Positions 24,306 through 34,150 are shown, counted from the first letter of the stretch. The stretch is DNA of 47,498 nucleotides from an uncultured Saprospiraceae bacterium (GCA_937941095.1 CALDYJ010000119.1:1-47498); one strand, 5' to 3'. Program-made: numbers and translations. The notes: generated by a model from the letters alone, not told the origin.

Positions 24306-27173
24306 ATGAGGTTTGATCATCAATCCATTGAAAATAAGTGGAAAAGAAATTGGGAAAGAGATAAGATTTATAAAGTCAAAATAGATCAATCAAAACCAAA
24401 ATATTATGTCTTAGACATGTTTCCATATCCTTCAGGTTCTGGACTTCATGTTGGCCATCCTTTGGGATATGTAGCTTCAGATATTTTCAGTAGGTATAAG
24501 CGTCTCCAAGGTTACAACGTTTTGCACCCAATGGGCTTTGATTCTTTTGGTAGACCAACAGAAAATTATGCCATTGAAAACAACATCCATCCTGCCGTAG
24601 TTACAGAAAATAACATGGCTACTTATAAAAAACAATTATCAAATCTTGGTTTTTCCTTTGATTGGGACAGGCAAGTTTACACCTCAGATCCCAGTTACTA
24701 CAAATGGACCCAATGGATTGTGGTGCAATTGTATAATCATTATTACGATCTGAAATCTAATAAGTCAAAAGCTATAAAAGATCTAGTTGCCATTTTTGAA
24801 AAAGAAGGTAATGTTAATGTAAAAGCCTTTACAAGCCAAGAAGAATCTTTTGATGCGAATGCATGGGCTTCTTTCAATAAAAAAGAGAAGCATGATGTTT
24901 TAATGAATTATAGGCTTGTTTACAAAGGATTAGGTTACGTCAACTGGTGTGAAGATGAAGGAACCGTTTTGTCAAATGACCAAGTCAAGGACGGCCGTTC
25001 TTTAAGGACCAATGCTGTTGTTGAACAAAGACCAATGGTTCAATGGTTTCTAAGAATTACTGCTTATGCTGATAGGCTCCTTGGTGATCTAGAAACCATA
25101 GATTGGTCAACGGCGCTCAAAACTTCTCAATCGAATTGGATTGGAAGATCTGAAGGAGCCAGCATTAATTTTAAAATTGTTGGTTCTGAAGATCATATAG
25201 AGGTATTCACTACGAGACCCGATACAATTTATGGGGCTACTTATATGGTTTTAGCGCCCGAACATGAATTGGTACAAAAAATTTGTGCTGATTCTCACAA
25301 AGAAAAGGTAGAAGAGTATGTTGCTTACGTAAAAGCAAAATCTGAATTAGATAGAATGGCTGAAAAGGAAGTGACAGGAGTACCTATTGGAGCTTTTGCC
25401 ATCAATCCTTTTACGGAAGAACAAGTTCCAATTTGGATAGGGGAGTATGTTTTGAAGGATTATGGAACGGGAGCTATCATGGCTGTCCCAAGTGATGATG
25501 AAAGAGATTTTAATTTTGCTACAAAATTTGATTTACCTATTGTAAAAGTTGTCGACAAATCCGGACATCCTGGTGCTGGACCTCATGATAAATTGGGGAC
25601 TTTAATCAATTCGCCATTGATCAATGGAATGGAAGTTAAAGAAGCCATAACTTTCATCTGTAAAAAGGTTGAAGAGATGAAAATAGGTAAAGCTGGTGTT
25701 AACTATAAGTTACGAGATGCCAACTTTTCTAGACAGAGGTATTGGGGAGAACCCTTTCCAATTGCATTTGATTCAGATGGACTTTCATATACTTTAAATA
25801 AAGAAGACTTGCCCTTAGAGTTGCCCTCAACTTCAGATTTTATTCCAAGTAAAGATGGACGTTCACCCTTGTCTAAAATTGAATCATGGGTGAATTTGCC
25901 GAATGGGCATAAACGCGAAACGGACACGATGCCAGGTGTAGCAGGTTCTTCTTGGTATTATCTGAGGTATATGGATCCTTGGAATAATGAAGCAATGGCA
26001 AGTGATGAAGCAAAAGATTATTGGCAAGATGTTGACCTATACGTGGGAGGATCTGAGCATGCTGTCGCTCATTTACTTTATGCTAGGTTCTGGCATAAAT
26101 TTTTATTTGACATTGGACAAGTTCCAACGAACGAACCATTTAAGAAGCTCATCAATCAAGGGATGATTCAAGGAGGTATTGAATTTATTTATTTGATGAA
26201 AAACTTAAAAGATGGACACCATCATTTTTTATGTGCTGGCCTAGTTGCCCAAATGAATGATGTTGAAGTGACGCCAATTCCCATAAAAATAGGATTCGTT
26301 AAAGAATATGGCGCTAAGAATTCTTTCTTAAACTTGGAAGGAATAAAAAGTTTCATCGATTGGAGACCTGCTTACAAGGATGCAATATTTGAATGTAGTA
26401 AAGGAATTTTTCATAAAAATAAATTCACTCCAAAATCTGAAGAAAATAGTGATGCAAAATTAGTTACTCATTCGGAGATCGGTAAAATGTCTAAATCAAA
26501 ACATAATGTGATCAACCCAGATGATGTTGTGGAAGAACATGGAGCAGATGCTTTTCGAATGTTCGAAATGTTTTTGGGACCGATTGAGCAATCTAAACCT
26601 TGGGACATCAACAGCATAGGTGGTGTCAGCAAATTTGTAAGAAGATACTGGGCTTTATTTTACGATCAAAATGAAAAGTATTTGGTCACAGAAGAAGATC
26701 CAAATCAGGAAGAATTAAAACTTCTGCACTCAACTTTGAAAAAAGTGAAGGACGATATCGAAAGGTTTTCTTTTAATACATGTGTCTCTGCATTTATGGA
26801 AGCAGTGAATGGGCTAAAAAAGATGAACTGCAGTAAAAAAGCCATTTTACAGCCTTTAACCATAGCATTAGCTCCTTTTGCACCATTCATTACAGAAGAA
26901 TTATGGGAAATTTTAGGAAATAATGGATCTATTCATAAAAGTACTTTTCCTACCATTGATGAAAGCATTCTTGTTGAAAATACGATCGCATATCCAATCA
27001 GCGTCAATGGCAAAAAAAGAGCTTTATTAGACTTTCCTGTGGATGCTTCCAAAGAAGAAATGGAAAGGCAAGCACTTGATTTAGAGGCGATTAAAAAACA
27101 TATTGAAGGGAAAGAAGTTAAGAAAATCATTATTGTGCCTAAACGTATGATCAATATTGTAGTGGCTGGATAA
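24306..27173 (+). CDS. leuS: Leucyl-tRNA synthetase
   Basis: A 955-residue class I aminoacyl-tRNA synthetase charging tRNA-Leu. The HIGH motif appears as HVGH (residues 48-51, in YPSGSGLHVGHPLGY), and KMSKS (in IGKMSKSKHNVINPDDVV) at about residue 727. The CP1 editing domain, which hydrolyses mischarged tRNA, spans about 220-430 and includes FTTRPDTIYGATYMVLAPEH and GTGAIMAVPSDDERD. The anticodon-binding domain lies at about 780-880, and a short C-terminal domain closes the protein. It is longer than E. coli LeuS (860) because of insertions around residues 145-195 and 600-720, which are usual in Bacteroidota. A TATTTTCG sequence about 35 bp upstream is a weak -7 candidate. Confidence 0.97.
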   Translation: MRFDHQSIENKWKRNWERDKIYKVKIDQSKPKYYVLDMFPYPSGSGLHVGHPLGYVASDIFSRYKRLQGYNVLHPMGFDSFGRPTENYAIENNIHPAVVTENNMATYKKQLSNLGFSFDWDRQVYTSDPSYYKWTQWIVVQLYNHYYDLKSNKSKAIKDLVAIFEKEGNVNVKAFTSQEESFDANAWASFNKKEKHDVLMNYRLVYKGLGYVNWCEDEGTVLSNDQVKDGRSLRTNAVVEQRPMVQWFLRITAYADRLLGDLETIDWSTALKTSQSNWIGRSEGASINFKIVGSEDHIEVFTTRPDTIYGATYMVLAPEHELVQKICADSHKEKVEEYVAYVKAKSELDRMAEKEVTGVPIGAFAINPFTEEQVPIWIGEYVLKDYGTGAIMAVPSDDERDFNFATKFDLPIVKVVDKSGHPGAGPHDKLGTLINSPLINGMEVKEAITFICKKVEEMKIGKAGVNYKLRDANFSRQRYWGEPFPIAFDSDGLSYTLNKEDLPLELPSTSDFIPSKDGRSPLSKIESWVNLPNGHKRETDTMPGVAGSSWYYLRYMDPWNNEAMASDEAKDYWQDVDLYVGGSEHAVAHLLYARFWHKFLFDIGQVPTNEPFKKLINQGMIQGGIEFIYLMKNLKDGHHHFLCAGLVAQMNDVEVTPIPIKIGFVKEYGAKNSFLNLEGIKSFIDWRPAYKDAIFECSKGIFHKNKFTPKSEENSDAKLVTHSEIGKMSKSKHNVINPDDVVEEHGADAFRMFEMFLGPIEQSKPWDINSIGGVSKFVRRYWALFYDQNEKYLVTEEDPNQEELKLLHSTLKKVKDDIERFSFNTCVSAFMEAVNGLKKMNCSKKAILQPLTIALAPFAPFITEELWEILGNNGSIHKSTFPTIDESILVENTIAYPISVNGKKRALLDFPVDASKEEMERQALDLEAIKKHIEGKEVKKIIIVPKRMINIVVAG

Positions 27174-27212
27174 AACCATACATAGGTATAAATTTATAAT
27201 CTGTTGGTTTTA
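27171..27212 (+). terminator. Inverted repeat at the end of leuS (weak terminator candidate)
   Basis: TAAAACCA (27171-27178, containing the stop codon) pairs with TGGTTTTA (27205-27212), with a 26-nt loop that holds a smaller TATAAATTTATA palindrome. There is no T-run after it, so it may be only an mRNA 3'-end structure. Confidence 0.25.
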
Positions 27213-27368
27213 AAGATTGAGAAACTCTATTTTCTATGGATTTTTCCATATTTTGTTAAGGTTAATGTCCAGTAATCAAAAGCTTTGATCAATTTAAGAC
27301 ACTTAGCTTTTGACCGAACAAACAAAAACTATTATTCCTGGCATAAAGATTACGGAAGAATCTAATTT

Positions 27369-30300
27369 ATGAGTTCAACTTTCAAGAGTTTCATAGTGAT
27401 TCAGCTATTGTTGTTGATGGCGTTCAGCAGCATAATACCAAATGAACTTTCTGCATTCAGTACATCTCCTGTTTGTGGGCTCAACATTCCTATCCCAGAA
27501 GATAACTGCACCCAAGGCTTGTCGCATGTCATGCCTAGTTTTACTAGTGGTTCTGTTCTTGGTTACGATGTGGAACTAAGTGAACTCAGAATAATAATTG
27601 AACACGAATGGGAATTGGATTTAAGGATGTACCTGGTTTCACCGAGTGGAACAAGAGTGACCTTGTCGATAGAAAATGGAGTTTCTGGTACTGAAAGTGA
27701 TTTTGGTAACATTGATGTCCCGAATTGTGAGTCCTTTACTGCTTTTACTTCTGATGCATGTTTAGCTAGATATAAAATTAACGACCCATTTATAGTTGGA
27801 AATTTTATTGGTAATTTTTTTCCAGAAGGAGATTTTGCTGACTTCGATGGAGAAAATCCAAATGGGAATTGGACTTTAGAAATTTGTGATAAAATTTCTG
27901 GTTCTAGTTCTGGAACGCTTGAATTTGCCGAACTCATTTTCAAACCTATTTACTGTTATGAGCCTTCAAATGTGAGCGCTTCTAACATTGGCTTCAATAC
28001 GGTAGATTTAAACTGGATACCAAGCACTCCAGGAGCTAATGTTTTAATTGAAATAGTTGATCATGAAGCCATGCCCGGCACAAGTAATTTTAGTCCATCG
28101 GGAGGAGCTATTTATTATAGCAATAATGGCTCATTTAGTGTGCCTAATTTGGATCAATCAAAGCGATATGACATTTACTTACGGGAATCTTGTGTCGCAG
28201 GAAACTTCAGCAAAAACACTTGTGTACTAAGTATTCAAACCAATTGTTTTACAAACAGCTTAACTGCTTATGAAGGATTCGATAATCAAACGAGTTGTGA
28301 AGGAGCGTGTGGCGTTGTCTGTCCGATTGTAGGGATGTGGTCAAACACAAGCGATGATAATTTTGATTGGTTGGTTTATCAAGGCGCAACAGAAAGTGAT
28401 ATGACTGGACCTTCTTCTGATTTCTCCGGCAATGGAAAATACATCTACATAGAATCGACGGACCCAAATTGCAGAGAAGAAAATTTTGCGATTTTGGAAT
28501 CAAATTGTATGTACTTAAATAATCTGAGCAACACTTCTTGCCACATGTCTTTTCGGTACCACATGAATGGTTTTACCATTGGTCATCTTCTTTTGCAGAT
28601 TCAAATACAAGGAAGTTCAGATTGGATCAGCATTTGGTCGGCATCGGGAGATAAGGGAGATGAGTGGTTTAGAGCATGGATAAATTTATTTTCTTACAAT
28701 AATTCTTTTGTGAAATTTAGATTCTATTCTTATGGAGCTTTCAATACGACTGGAGATATAGCTTTAGATGACATTAGTTTTTATGGACCAGTTGATAATG
28801 GAACACCAAGTTTTGTGTTTTTTGAAGACCATGATTTTGATGGTTTTGGAAATCCAGCTGTCAGTATTAGCTCTTGCGGTAACCTCGCACCGGCTGGTTT
28901 TGTAAACAATGCCGGAGATTGTGATGATGAAAACAATAGTGTATATCCTGGAGCCCCAGAAATAACCTGTAACGGTTTAGATGATAATTGTAGCGGAATG
29001 GCAGATGATTCATTTATTCCAGAACCTACAGTTTTTTACCAAAGCATTTGTTCGAATGAGAATACACCTATTTCTGTTTTTTCACAACCCTTAGGAGATT
29101 TGTATTGGTATAGGGATAATGCTCAAAATGAATTGATTGGAGTTGGCTCAAATTTAAATACGAGTTTAAATCCAGGATTGAATACGATTTACGTAAAAGA
29201 TTCTGTGACTTACGGGCCTGGTTTAAAAATTACAGAAATACAGTTAGATGATCCTTATCAATTAGAACTGCAAAGTGTCGGTGTAGCTGGTGATTACTCA
29301 GATTGGAAAGTTATCATAAACAGTAAAGTTGCAGGTACAAGTATCAATGACTTCGTCCAAACCATTTGGGAATTAGGACCAATGGAAAGAGATGAAATAG
29401 TCATGCAAAAGAACACAGATTGGAATCCAGCTATTTTTTGGTTAAGTAATTTAACAGGATGGGCTATGCTCATAGACGACCAAAAAGAAGTGAGAGACAT
29501 TGTTTTTTGGAATTGGAATTTTATGGAGATGCAGTCGTTCAACATAGCTTTCGAAGGGGTCCAATACGATCTAAGCAAAGTACCCTGGTGGGGCCCAGCT
29601 ATGGAGATTGGTACTTGCGGAAGAACTTCTATCGCCTTAGTAGGAGACAAAGAAAACAATTCTAGCGAAGATTATTCTTGTGGGATAAGCAGTCTTGGTG
29701 CTGAAAATTTAGCCTTAAATTATAAAACACAATGCAGCAGTAATTTGGTTTCTGTTGCCGTTGAAGTTTTAGAAGCTCCCATTGTTATTGTAGAACTGGA
29801 TGCTGATCCATGTGCAAGCTCAAACATAACTTCTGCCATTGACATTCAAGTATTTGGTAGTGGAGCTCCCTTTTCATATTTGTGGAGTAATGGTAGTATT
29901 TCTGAAGATCAAATCAATCTACCACCTGGAAATTATTCTTTGACTGTAACAAGCGTCAATGGTTGTAGCACCATTATTGAAGAAATTAGTATTGGTCAGA
30001 ATTCAGCAACCTTCGATGCTTTTACAAATGAATTGAATAATGTAAGCTGTTTTGGAATAAATGATGGGATGGCTGTTGTTGAAGTTACAGAAGGTACCCC
30101 ACCATTTCAATACAATTGGAGCATTGGTGTTGAAGTAGATAAAAATGAAGAAAAAGATACCTTACAAAATCTTCCTGCAGGAGATTTTAGTGTAACAATT
30201 ACTGATAATAATGGCTGTACCAGTGAAACTTCTTTTACCTTAACTGAACCAGAAGAATATTCTATAGAAATAGACTTAGGTATCCCGGCTTGTCAAAATA

Positions 30301-31691
30301 CTATTGATGGTTCTATCTCAATTAGTGTAAATGGTGGAACTCAGCCTTATGATTTTTATTGGAGCAATGGTTTTGTAGGTTCTCCAATCTTACAGAACCT
30401 GTCTTCCGGTGCATATAGCTTGACCATTGAAGATGCAAATGGATGCTTATTTTTTACTGATGAAATTTTATTATTCCCAGATCAGGATACCATTAATGCT
30501 GAAATCTTATACAGTTCAGATGTTTCATGCTTTGGTGATTCTACTGGTTATATTGAAGTACAAGTGATTGGAGGAGAAAAGCCACTTTATTACAATTGGA
30601 GCAATGGGCAGGACCAACAAGACTTGGAAGAAGTTCCTGCGGGTATGTATTCCTTGACGATTACGGATGCAAATGGTTGTACTTTTTCAATTGATGATTA
30701 TGAATTATTCCAGCCAGTTGAACCGTTGACTTATGAATTTAGCACGATATCTACTTCTTGTTTAGGAATGTGTGACGGTTCTGTTTTGCTTACCGCAAAT
30801 GGTGGAGTTTTGCCTTATACTTTAGAATGGGGAAATGGAGGGAGTGATAACCTTCAAAATGATTTATGTAATGGCTTGATAGGATTAACTATAACAGATG
30901 GTTTCTCTTGTGTGTTAGAAGGTTCTGACATTTTCATTGATAGCGAAGAAGGTGACATCTCAGCTTCGGTTATGACGGATTCTGTTCTGTGTTTTGGTCA
31001 AGCTAATGGTGGGATTAGTTTAGAGGTAATTGGAGGTGTTGAGCCTTATAGTTTTGATTGGGATAAAGCTCCTGATGTAGAAGACCCACAGTCTTTGATA
31101 GCAGGCGTTTATAATTGTACAGTGACTGACGACATAGGCTGCCAATATGTTATAAAAGATGTGACCATACCTGGACCTTTAGACATTGAAATAGAATTGT
31201 TAAATGCTTTAGGCTCGAATGTTGGCCAATCTGAAGGGGCATTGGAGGTTGCAGTACAAGGAGGAACTTCGCCTTATTTAATCAATTGGTATAATGCCCA
31301 AAATGCTTGGCTAGGTCAAGGAGAAAAAATAGAAGGATTAAATCCTGGTGTTTATAGAATCCAACTCATTGATTTTAATGGATGCATGGATGAGTTGAGA
31401 GACTTAAGAGTAGAAAATTTAACTTCATCATATGGCTTAATTAATACTGATCAAATTCAAATTTTTCCTAATCCTGTAAAAGGGCATTTAAATTATGAAA
31501 TTGAATCGAATGAAAGCATTGATGATTTAACGGTTAAAGTAAGCAACGCTATAGGCCAAAAATTAAGTGTGCAAAAGCATCATAGCAACATTGGTTTACT
31601 CGATCTAAAAGATTTAGTTGAAGGCTATTACATAATTGAATTTTGGTCCAAAGATGTTCTTTTAGGAGTCAAAACTTTTATAAAACTGTAG
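27369..31691 (+). CDS. Giant mosaic T9SS surface protein (P-domain, FN3, MAM-like, MopE, SprB-like repeats)
   Basis: A 1440-residue exported protein starting at ATG with a signal peptide of about 30 residues. Domains in order: proprotein-convertase P-domain (about 38-197, to WTLEICDKISG), fibronectin type III-like (about 198-292), MAM/jelly-roll-like (about 300-475, ending LDDISFYGP), a MopE-type Asp-rich repeat (about 485-545, GDCDDENNSVYPGAPEITCN), Ig-like (about 550-618), a lamin-tail-like region (about 620-790), and about six SprB-like repeats (about 815-1350). Each of those repeats has a pattern such as VNGGTQPYDFYWSNG with PAGxYSLTITDANGC. A type A T9SS sorting domain ends the protein (1363-1440). 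No catalytic domain is seen, so adhesion or matrix structure is likeliest. SprB itself is a gliding adhesin, but repeat sharing alone does not prove gliding. Confidence 0.87.
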   Translation: MSSTFKSFIVIQLLLLMAFSSIIPNELSAFSTSPVCGLNIPIPEDNCTQGLSHVMPSFTSGSVLGYDVELSELRIIIEHEWELDLRMYLVSPSGTRVTLSIENGVSGTESDFGNIDVPNCESFTAFTSDACLARYKINDPFIVGNFIGNFFPEGDFADFDGENPNGNWTLEICDKISGSSSGTLEFAELIFKPIYCYEPSNVSASNIGFNTVDLNWIPSTPGANVLIEIVDHEAMPGTSNFSPSGGAIYYSNNGSFSVPNLDQSKRYDIYLRESCVAGNFSKNTCVLSIQTNCFTNSLTAYEGFDNQTSCEGACGVVCPIVGMWSNTSDDNFDWLVYQGATESDMTGPSSDFSGNGKYIYIESTDPNCREENFAILESNCMYLNNLSNTSCHMSFRYHMNGFTIGHLLLQIQIQGSSDWISIWSASGDKGDEWFRAWINLFSYNNSFVKFRFYSYGAFNTTGDIALDDISFYGPVDNGTPSFVFFEDHDFDGFGNPAVSISSCGNLAPAGFVNNAGDCDDENNSVYPGAPEITCNGLDDNCSGMADDSFIPEPTVFYQSICSNENTPISVFSQPLGDLYWYRDNAQNELIGVGSNLNTSLNPGLNTIYVKDSVTYGPGLKITEIQLDDPYQLELQSVGVAGDYSDWKVIINSKVAGTSINDFVQTIWELGPMERDEIVMQKNTDWNPAIFWLSNLTGWAMLIDDQKEVRDIVFWNWNFMEMQSFNIAFEGVQYDLSKVPWWGPAMEIGTCGRTSIALVGDKENNSSEDYSCGISSLGAENLALNYKTQCSSNLVSVAVEVLEAPIVIVELDADPCASSNITSAIDIQVFGSGAPFSYLWSNGSISEDQINLPPGNYSLTVTSVNGCSTIIEEISIGQNSATFDAFTNELNNVSCFGINDGMAVVEVTEGTPPFQYNWSIGVEVDKNEEKDTLQNLPAGDFSVTITDNNGCTSETSFTLTEPEEYSIEIDLGIPACQNTIDGSISISVNGGTQPYDFYWSNGFVGSPILQNLSSGAYSLTIEDANGCLFFTDEILLFPDQDTINAEILYSSDVSCFGDSTGYIEVQVIGGEKPLYYNWSNGQDQQDLEEVPAGMYSLTITDANGCTFSIDDYELFQPVEPLTYEFSTISTSCLGMCDGSVLLTANGGVLPYTLEWGNGGSDNLQNDLCNGLIGLTITDGFSCVLEGSDIFIDSEEGDISASVMTDSVLCFGQANGGISLEVIGGVEPYSFDWDKAPDVEDPQSLIAGVYNCTVTDDIGCQYVIKDVTIPGPLDIEIELLNALGSNVGQSEGALEVAVQGGTSPYLINWYNAQNAWLGQGEKIEGLNPGVYRIQLIDFNGCMDELRDLRVENLTSSYGLINTDQIQIFPNPVKGHLNYEIESNESIDDLTVKVSNAIGQKLSVQKHHSNIGLLDLKDLVEGYYIIEFWSKDVLLGVKTFIKL

Positions 31692-31717
31692 ATAGGCCTG
31701 ATCTACTGCACTAGCAT

Positions 31718-33721
31718 TTAATCAATTACTTTAAAAGTTGTCCGTCTATTTGCTTGATGTTGATTTTCATCGCAATCATCACAATTACAATTTACAGCTA
31801 GGGAGTTTTCACCATAACCAATTGCTGTCAACCTATCTGTTTGAATGCCTTTTTTGATGAGGTAATCTACAGCGGATTGCGCTCTTTTTTGGGAAAGACT
31901 TAAGTTATAAGCATCTTTTCCTCTGCAATCTGTGTGTGAAGCTAATTGAATTTTTATGGTAGGATTTTGCGAAAGCATCAAGTATAATTTGGATAGAGTA
32001 GGCTCAGCATCTGTTCTGATTAACCATTTGTCGTAATCGTAATAAATGTTTTCTAAAACAATCTCTTTGTCTTTATAAATCTTATCTAAAACAATTTCTA
32101 ATTCAAATTTTTGAACTGGATTCTTGTCGTCTTTAGCAATTCCTTTAGTGCTAAAGGATCCATTTTTATTTAGGTAATTGTTTTTTGAGGCGAAAAAATA
32201 ATAATCACTTTCTTCTTTTAGTTCGATGGTAAAGGAAGATTTATTGTTAGCCTTTACCTTTTGAGTTTTAGCATTATTCTCCTTCATGTCTAGCAAGGCA
32301 GCTGAGATAGGTCTCTTTCCTAAAACTTTACTGTTCGGGTCTTTTTCGTTTTGTAGAATCTTTTCTACCACAAAAACTTCCAACATGATTTTATGTTCAA
32401 TGGCTTTAACTTTAGGTTTTTCTTTGATCACCACAGGAGGTTCTTCAACAACTTTAGGAGGCGGGTTTATTTTTGTAAAGGTATAAACATCGTCGTTCCC
32501 TTCTCCTAGTGGTCTAGAACTACAGAAATAACCTTGTTGTATGATTTCTGTTCCTTTGGGATTTATCCGATCCACAATAAAACCAAAATCATCATGACCT
32601 GAATTAATTGGGGGCAATAAGTTTTGGACTGCTGTCCATTTTTTTTCATTTTGCAAAAAAGTTTTAAACACATCTAATCCGCCCATTCCGGTATGCCCAT
32701 CAGAAGCAAAATAGAGGGTATCACCATCAAGAAATGGAAATTTTTCATCTGATTCTGTGTTAATACTCCTACCTAAAAGTCTTGGTTCTTTCCATCCTTC
32801 TTCTCCCAATTCCGAAGCATAAATGTCGTATCCTCCCCATCCATCAGGATCATTTGAAGAGAAGAAAACAATTTTACCTGCATGATGAAAAGTAGGGTGC
32901 CCATAATTTACACCTACTTTAGTAAACTCAGCTACCCGTGCTTCTGACCAATCACCTTCTATAAGTTCGCTGTAATATAATTTGCAAAAGTGGTCAGCTT
33001 TATCTTCCCCGCTACAGCGAGTAAAGATCATTAGGTCTTGGCTTTTGTTGAAACTTAAGGTCCCTTCGTTATTGTTTGGAGTATTAATACTTTCTAGAAG
33101 GCCATTCAACTCTTCATTATCGGATTCAGATGCATATAAATCTGAAAATCGATTACCAGTCCATTTGTATACTTCTTCTTCATTGGTAGAACCCTTGTCT
33201 GAAGTATAAATAACACTACCATCTCTGTAAATATAAGGGCCATATTCCGCTGAAGAAGAATTAAAAGGAGAAGCTTTTATTTTATAAGCGTTGTCGTTTT
33301 CGTTTTTCTTCCAGCCCATAGCGATGTCGCAAGAAGAAATATCTTTTCTAAATTCATATGGGCTTCCTAACTCTATACCTAGTTCTTTGAATGCTGCTTT
33401 TGCTTCTTCATACCTTTCGGCTTTTTTAAGAGAAGTTGCATAACCTTTTAATGATTCGATGCCATAACCATTGTCATAAGCAGTTTTATACCATTCGATG
33501 GCTTGATCATTTTGGAGCGTGCGATCAAAAGATTCTGCTAGCATGTATGCAAGCTTAGCCTTATTTAGTTGGCTTTTTTCTGATTGATATTCTTGGGGTA
33601 ACATTTTGATGGCTAATGAAAACTGCTTTCTGTCGTAAGCAGTAGAACCATCGTTGATCTTTTGCATATACGTGCAGGATCCTACGAAAAGCAATATAAA
33701 TAAGATTGTTAAAGCTCTCAT
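31718..33721 (-). CDS. PorE-like lipoprotein: TPR, PD40 propeller, OmpA peptidoglycan-binding domain
   Basis: A 667-residue lipoprotein: signal with lipobox ending FVGSC, Cys16 lipidated. TPR-like helices (about 20-125, with ERYEEAKAAFKELG) are followed by a PD40/WD40-like beta-propeller (about 150-420; repeats such as VIYTSDKGS, IVFFSSNDPDGWGGYDIY, LYFASDGHTGMGGLDVF). Next comes a small beta-sandwich (about 445-550) and a C-terminal OmpA-like domain (about 560-667; YDYDKWLIRTDAEPTLSKL, then LASHTDCRGKDAYNLSLSQK with the peptidoglycan-binding Asp and Arg). The order TPR, propeller, carboxypeptidase-like fold, OmpA is that of PorE, a T9SS component linking the secretion machine to peptidoglycan. 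Several paralogues per genome are usual, so this one may be a relative rather than PorE itself. Confidence 0.87.
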   Translation of the reverse strand: MRALTILFILLFVGSCTYMQKINDGSTAYDRKQFSLAIKMLPQEYQSEKSQLNKAKLAYMLAESFDRTLQNDQAIEWYKTAYDNGYGIESLKGYATSLKKAERYEEAKAAFKELGIELGSPYEFRKDISSCDIAMGWKKNENDNAYKIKASPFNSSSAEYGPYIYRDGSVIYTSDKGSTNEEEVYKWTGNRFSDLYASESDNEELNGLLESINTPNNNEGTLSFNKSQDLMIFTRCSGEDKADHFCKLYYSELIEGDWSEARVAEFTKVGVNYGHPTFHHAGKIVFFSSNDPDGWGGYDIYASELGEEGWKEPRLLGRSINTESDEKFPFLDGDTLYFASDGHTGMGGLDVFKTFLQNEKKWTAVQNLLPPINSGHDDFGFIVDRINPKGTEIIQQGYFCSSRPLGEGNDDVYTFTKINPPPKVVEEPPVVIKEKPKVKAIEHKIMLEVFVVEKILQNEKDPNSKVLGKRPISAALLDMKENNAKTQKVKANNKSSFTIELKEESDYYFFASKNNYLNKNGSFSTKGIAKDDKNPVQKFELEIVLDKIYKDKEIVLENIYYDYDKWLIRTDAEPTLSKLYLMLSQNPTIKIQLASHTDCRGKDAYNLSLSQKRAQSAVDYLIKKGIQTDRLTAIGYGENSLAVNCNCDDCDENQHQANRRTTFKVID

Positions 33722-33751
33722 GTAATGGAAATAGGTTTTTTACAAGAAAAT

Positions 33752-33769
33752 TAAGGCTAGAAAGCCTTA
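33752..33769 (-). promoter_or_regulatory. Leader hairpin upstream of the PorE-like gene
   Basis: TAAGGCT (33752-33758) and AGCCTTA (33763-33769) form a perfect 7-bp stem with loop AGAA, starting 31 bp before the ATG on the minus strand. On that strand it is followed by ATTTTCTT, a poor T-run, so it may be an mRNA leader structure or weak attenuator. Confidence 0.3.
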
Positions 33770-33868
33770 TAAATAAACGCCAAATCAAAAGTTTATGTTG
33801 CATTAGAAAACTGGAGCAAACGAATCTTCAAATTCTCGTATTCAAAAGTTCTACTCCTTCGGTGCGAA

Positions 33869-33888
33869 TTTAATACAATTGTATTAAA
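33869..33888. promoter_or_regulatory. Perfect 20-bp palindrome, candidate operator
   Basis: TTTAATACAA is followed directly by its exact reverse complement TTGTATTAAA. It lies 148 bp upstream of the PorE-like gene and has no spacer, a form typical of sites for dimeric helix-turn-helix regulators. There is no evidence for which protein binds. Confidence 0.4.
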
Positions 33889-34150
33889 CTGTAAGTAATG
33901 ATAATTGATTAGAAAATTGAGTATTACCCTTATGAAGAAAGGATTTACAACATGAATAGGGTAGAAAATAAATGAATAAAAGAAATATTTGACCGCAGCT
34001 TCTTTATTAACTAAATTGTGGTTCAATAACCTATCGAAATTGCTTACCCCTTTTGTCCTCCTGAATAACCACCCACTTTTAGTTTGAGTTCTAGTTCAAT
34101 TACTGAGCGAATTAAATCAGCTAATGTTTTTGAAAAAGAACTCGAACTTA

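Larger units (their letters stand above)
33722..34150. other. 430-bp noncoding spacer with inverted repeats
   Basis: I see no convincing gene here on either strand. Small open frames lack coding character, signal peptides or start context. The spacer holds a 7-bp hairpin just upstream of the PorE-like gene (33752-33769), a perfect 20-bp palindrome (33869-33888), and an 11-bp inverted repeat with one mismatch next to the end of the subtilisin gene (34087-34097 with 34138-34148). Confidence 0.6.

Noticed and set aside
24740..24900. Insertion in leuS as a possible intein or recent insertion
   Set aside because: No intein splice motifs; the inserted segment has normal composition and such insertions are usual in Bacteroidota LeuS.
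29294..29659. 121-codon open frame opposite the mosaic surface protein
   Set aside because: Antisense shadow of a clearly coding frame with a named domain.
33793..34026. 77-codon open frame on the minus strand in the long spacer
   Set aside because: No signal peptide, no recognisable family, weak start context, and it spans the 20-bp palindrome. It looks like chance in AT-rich DNA.
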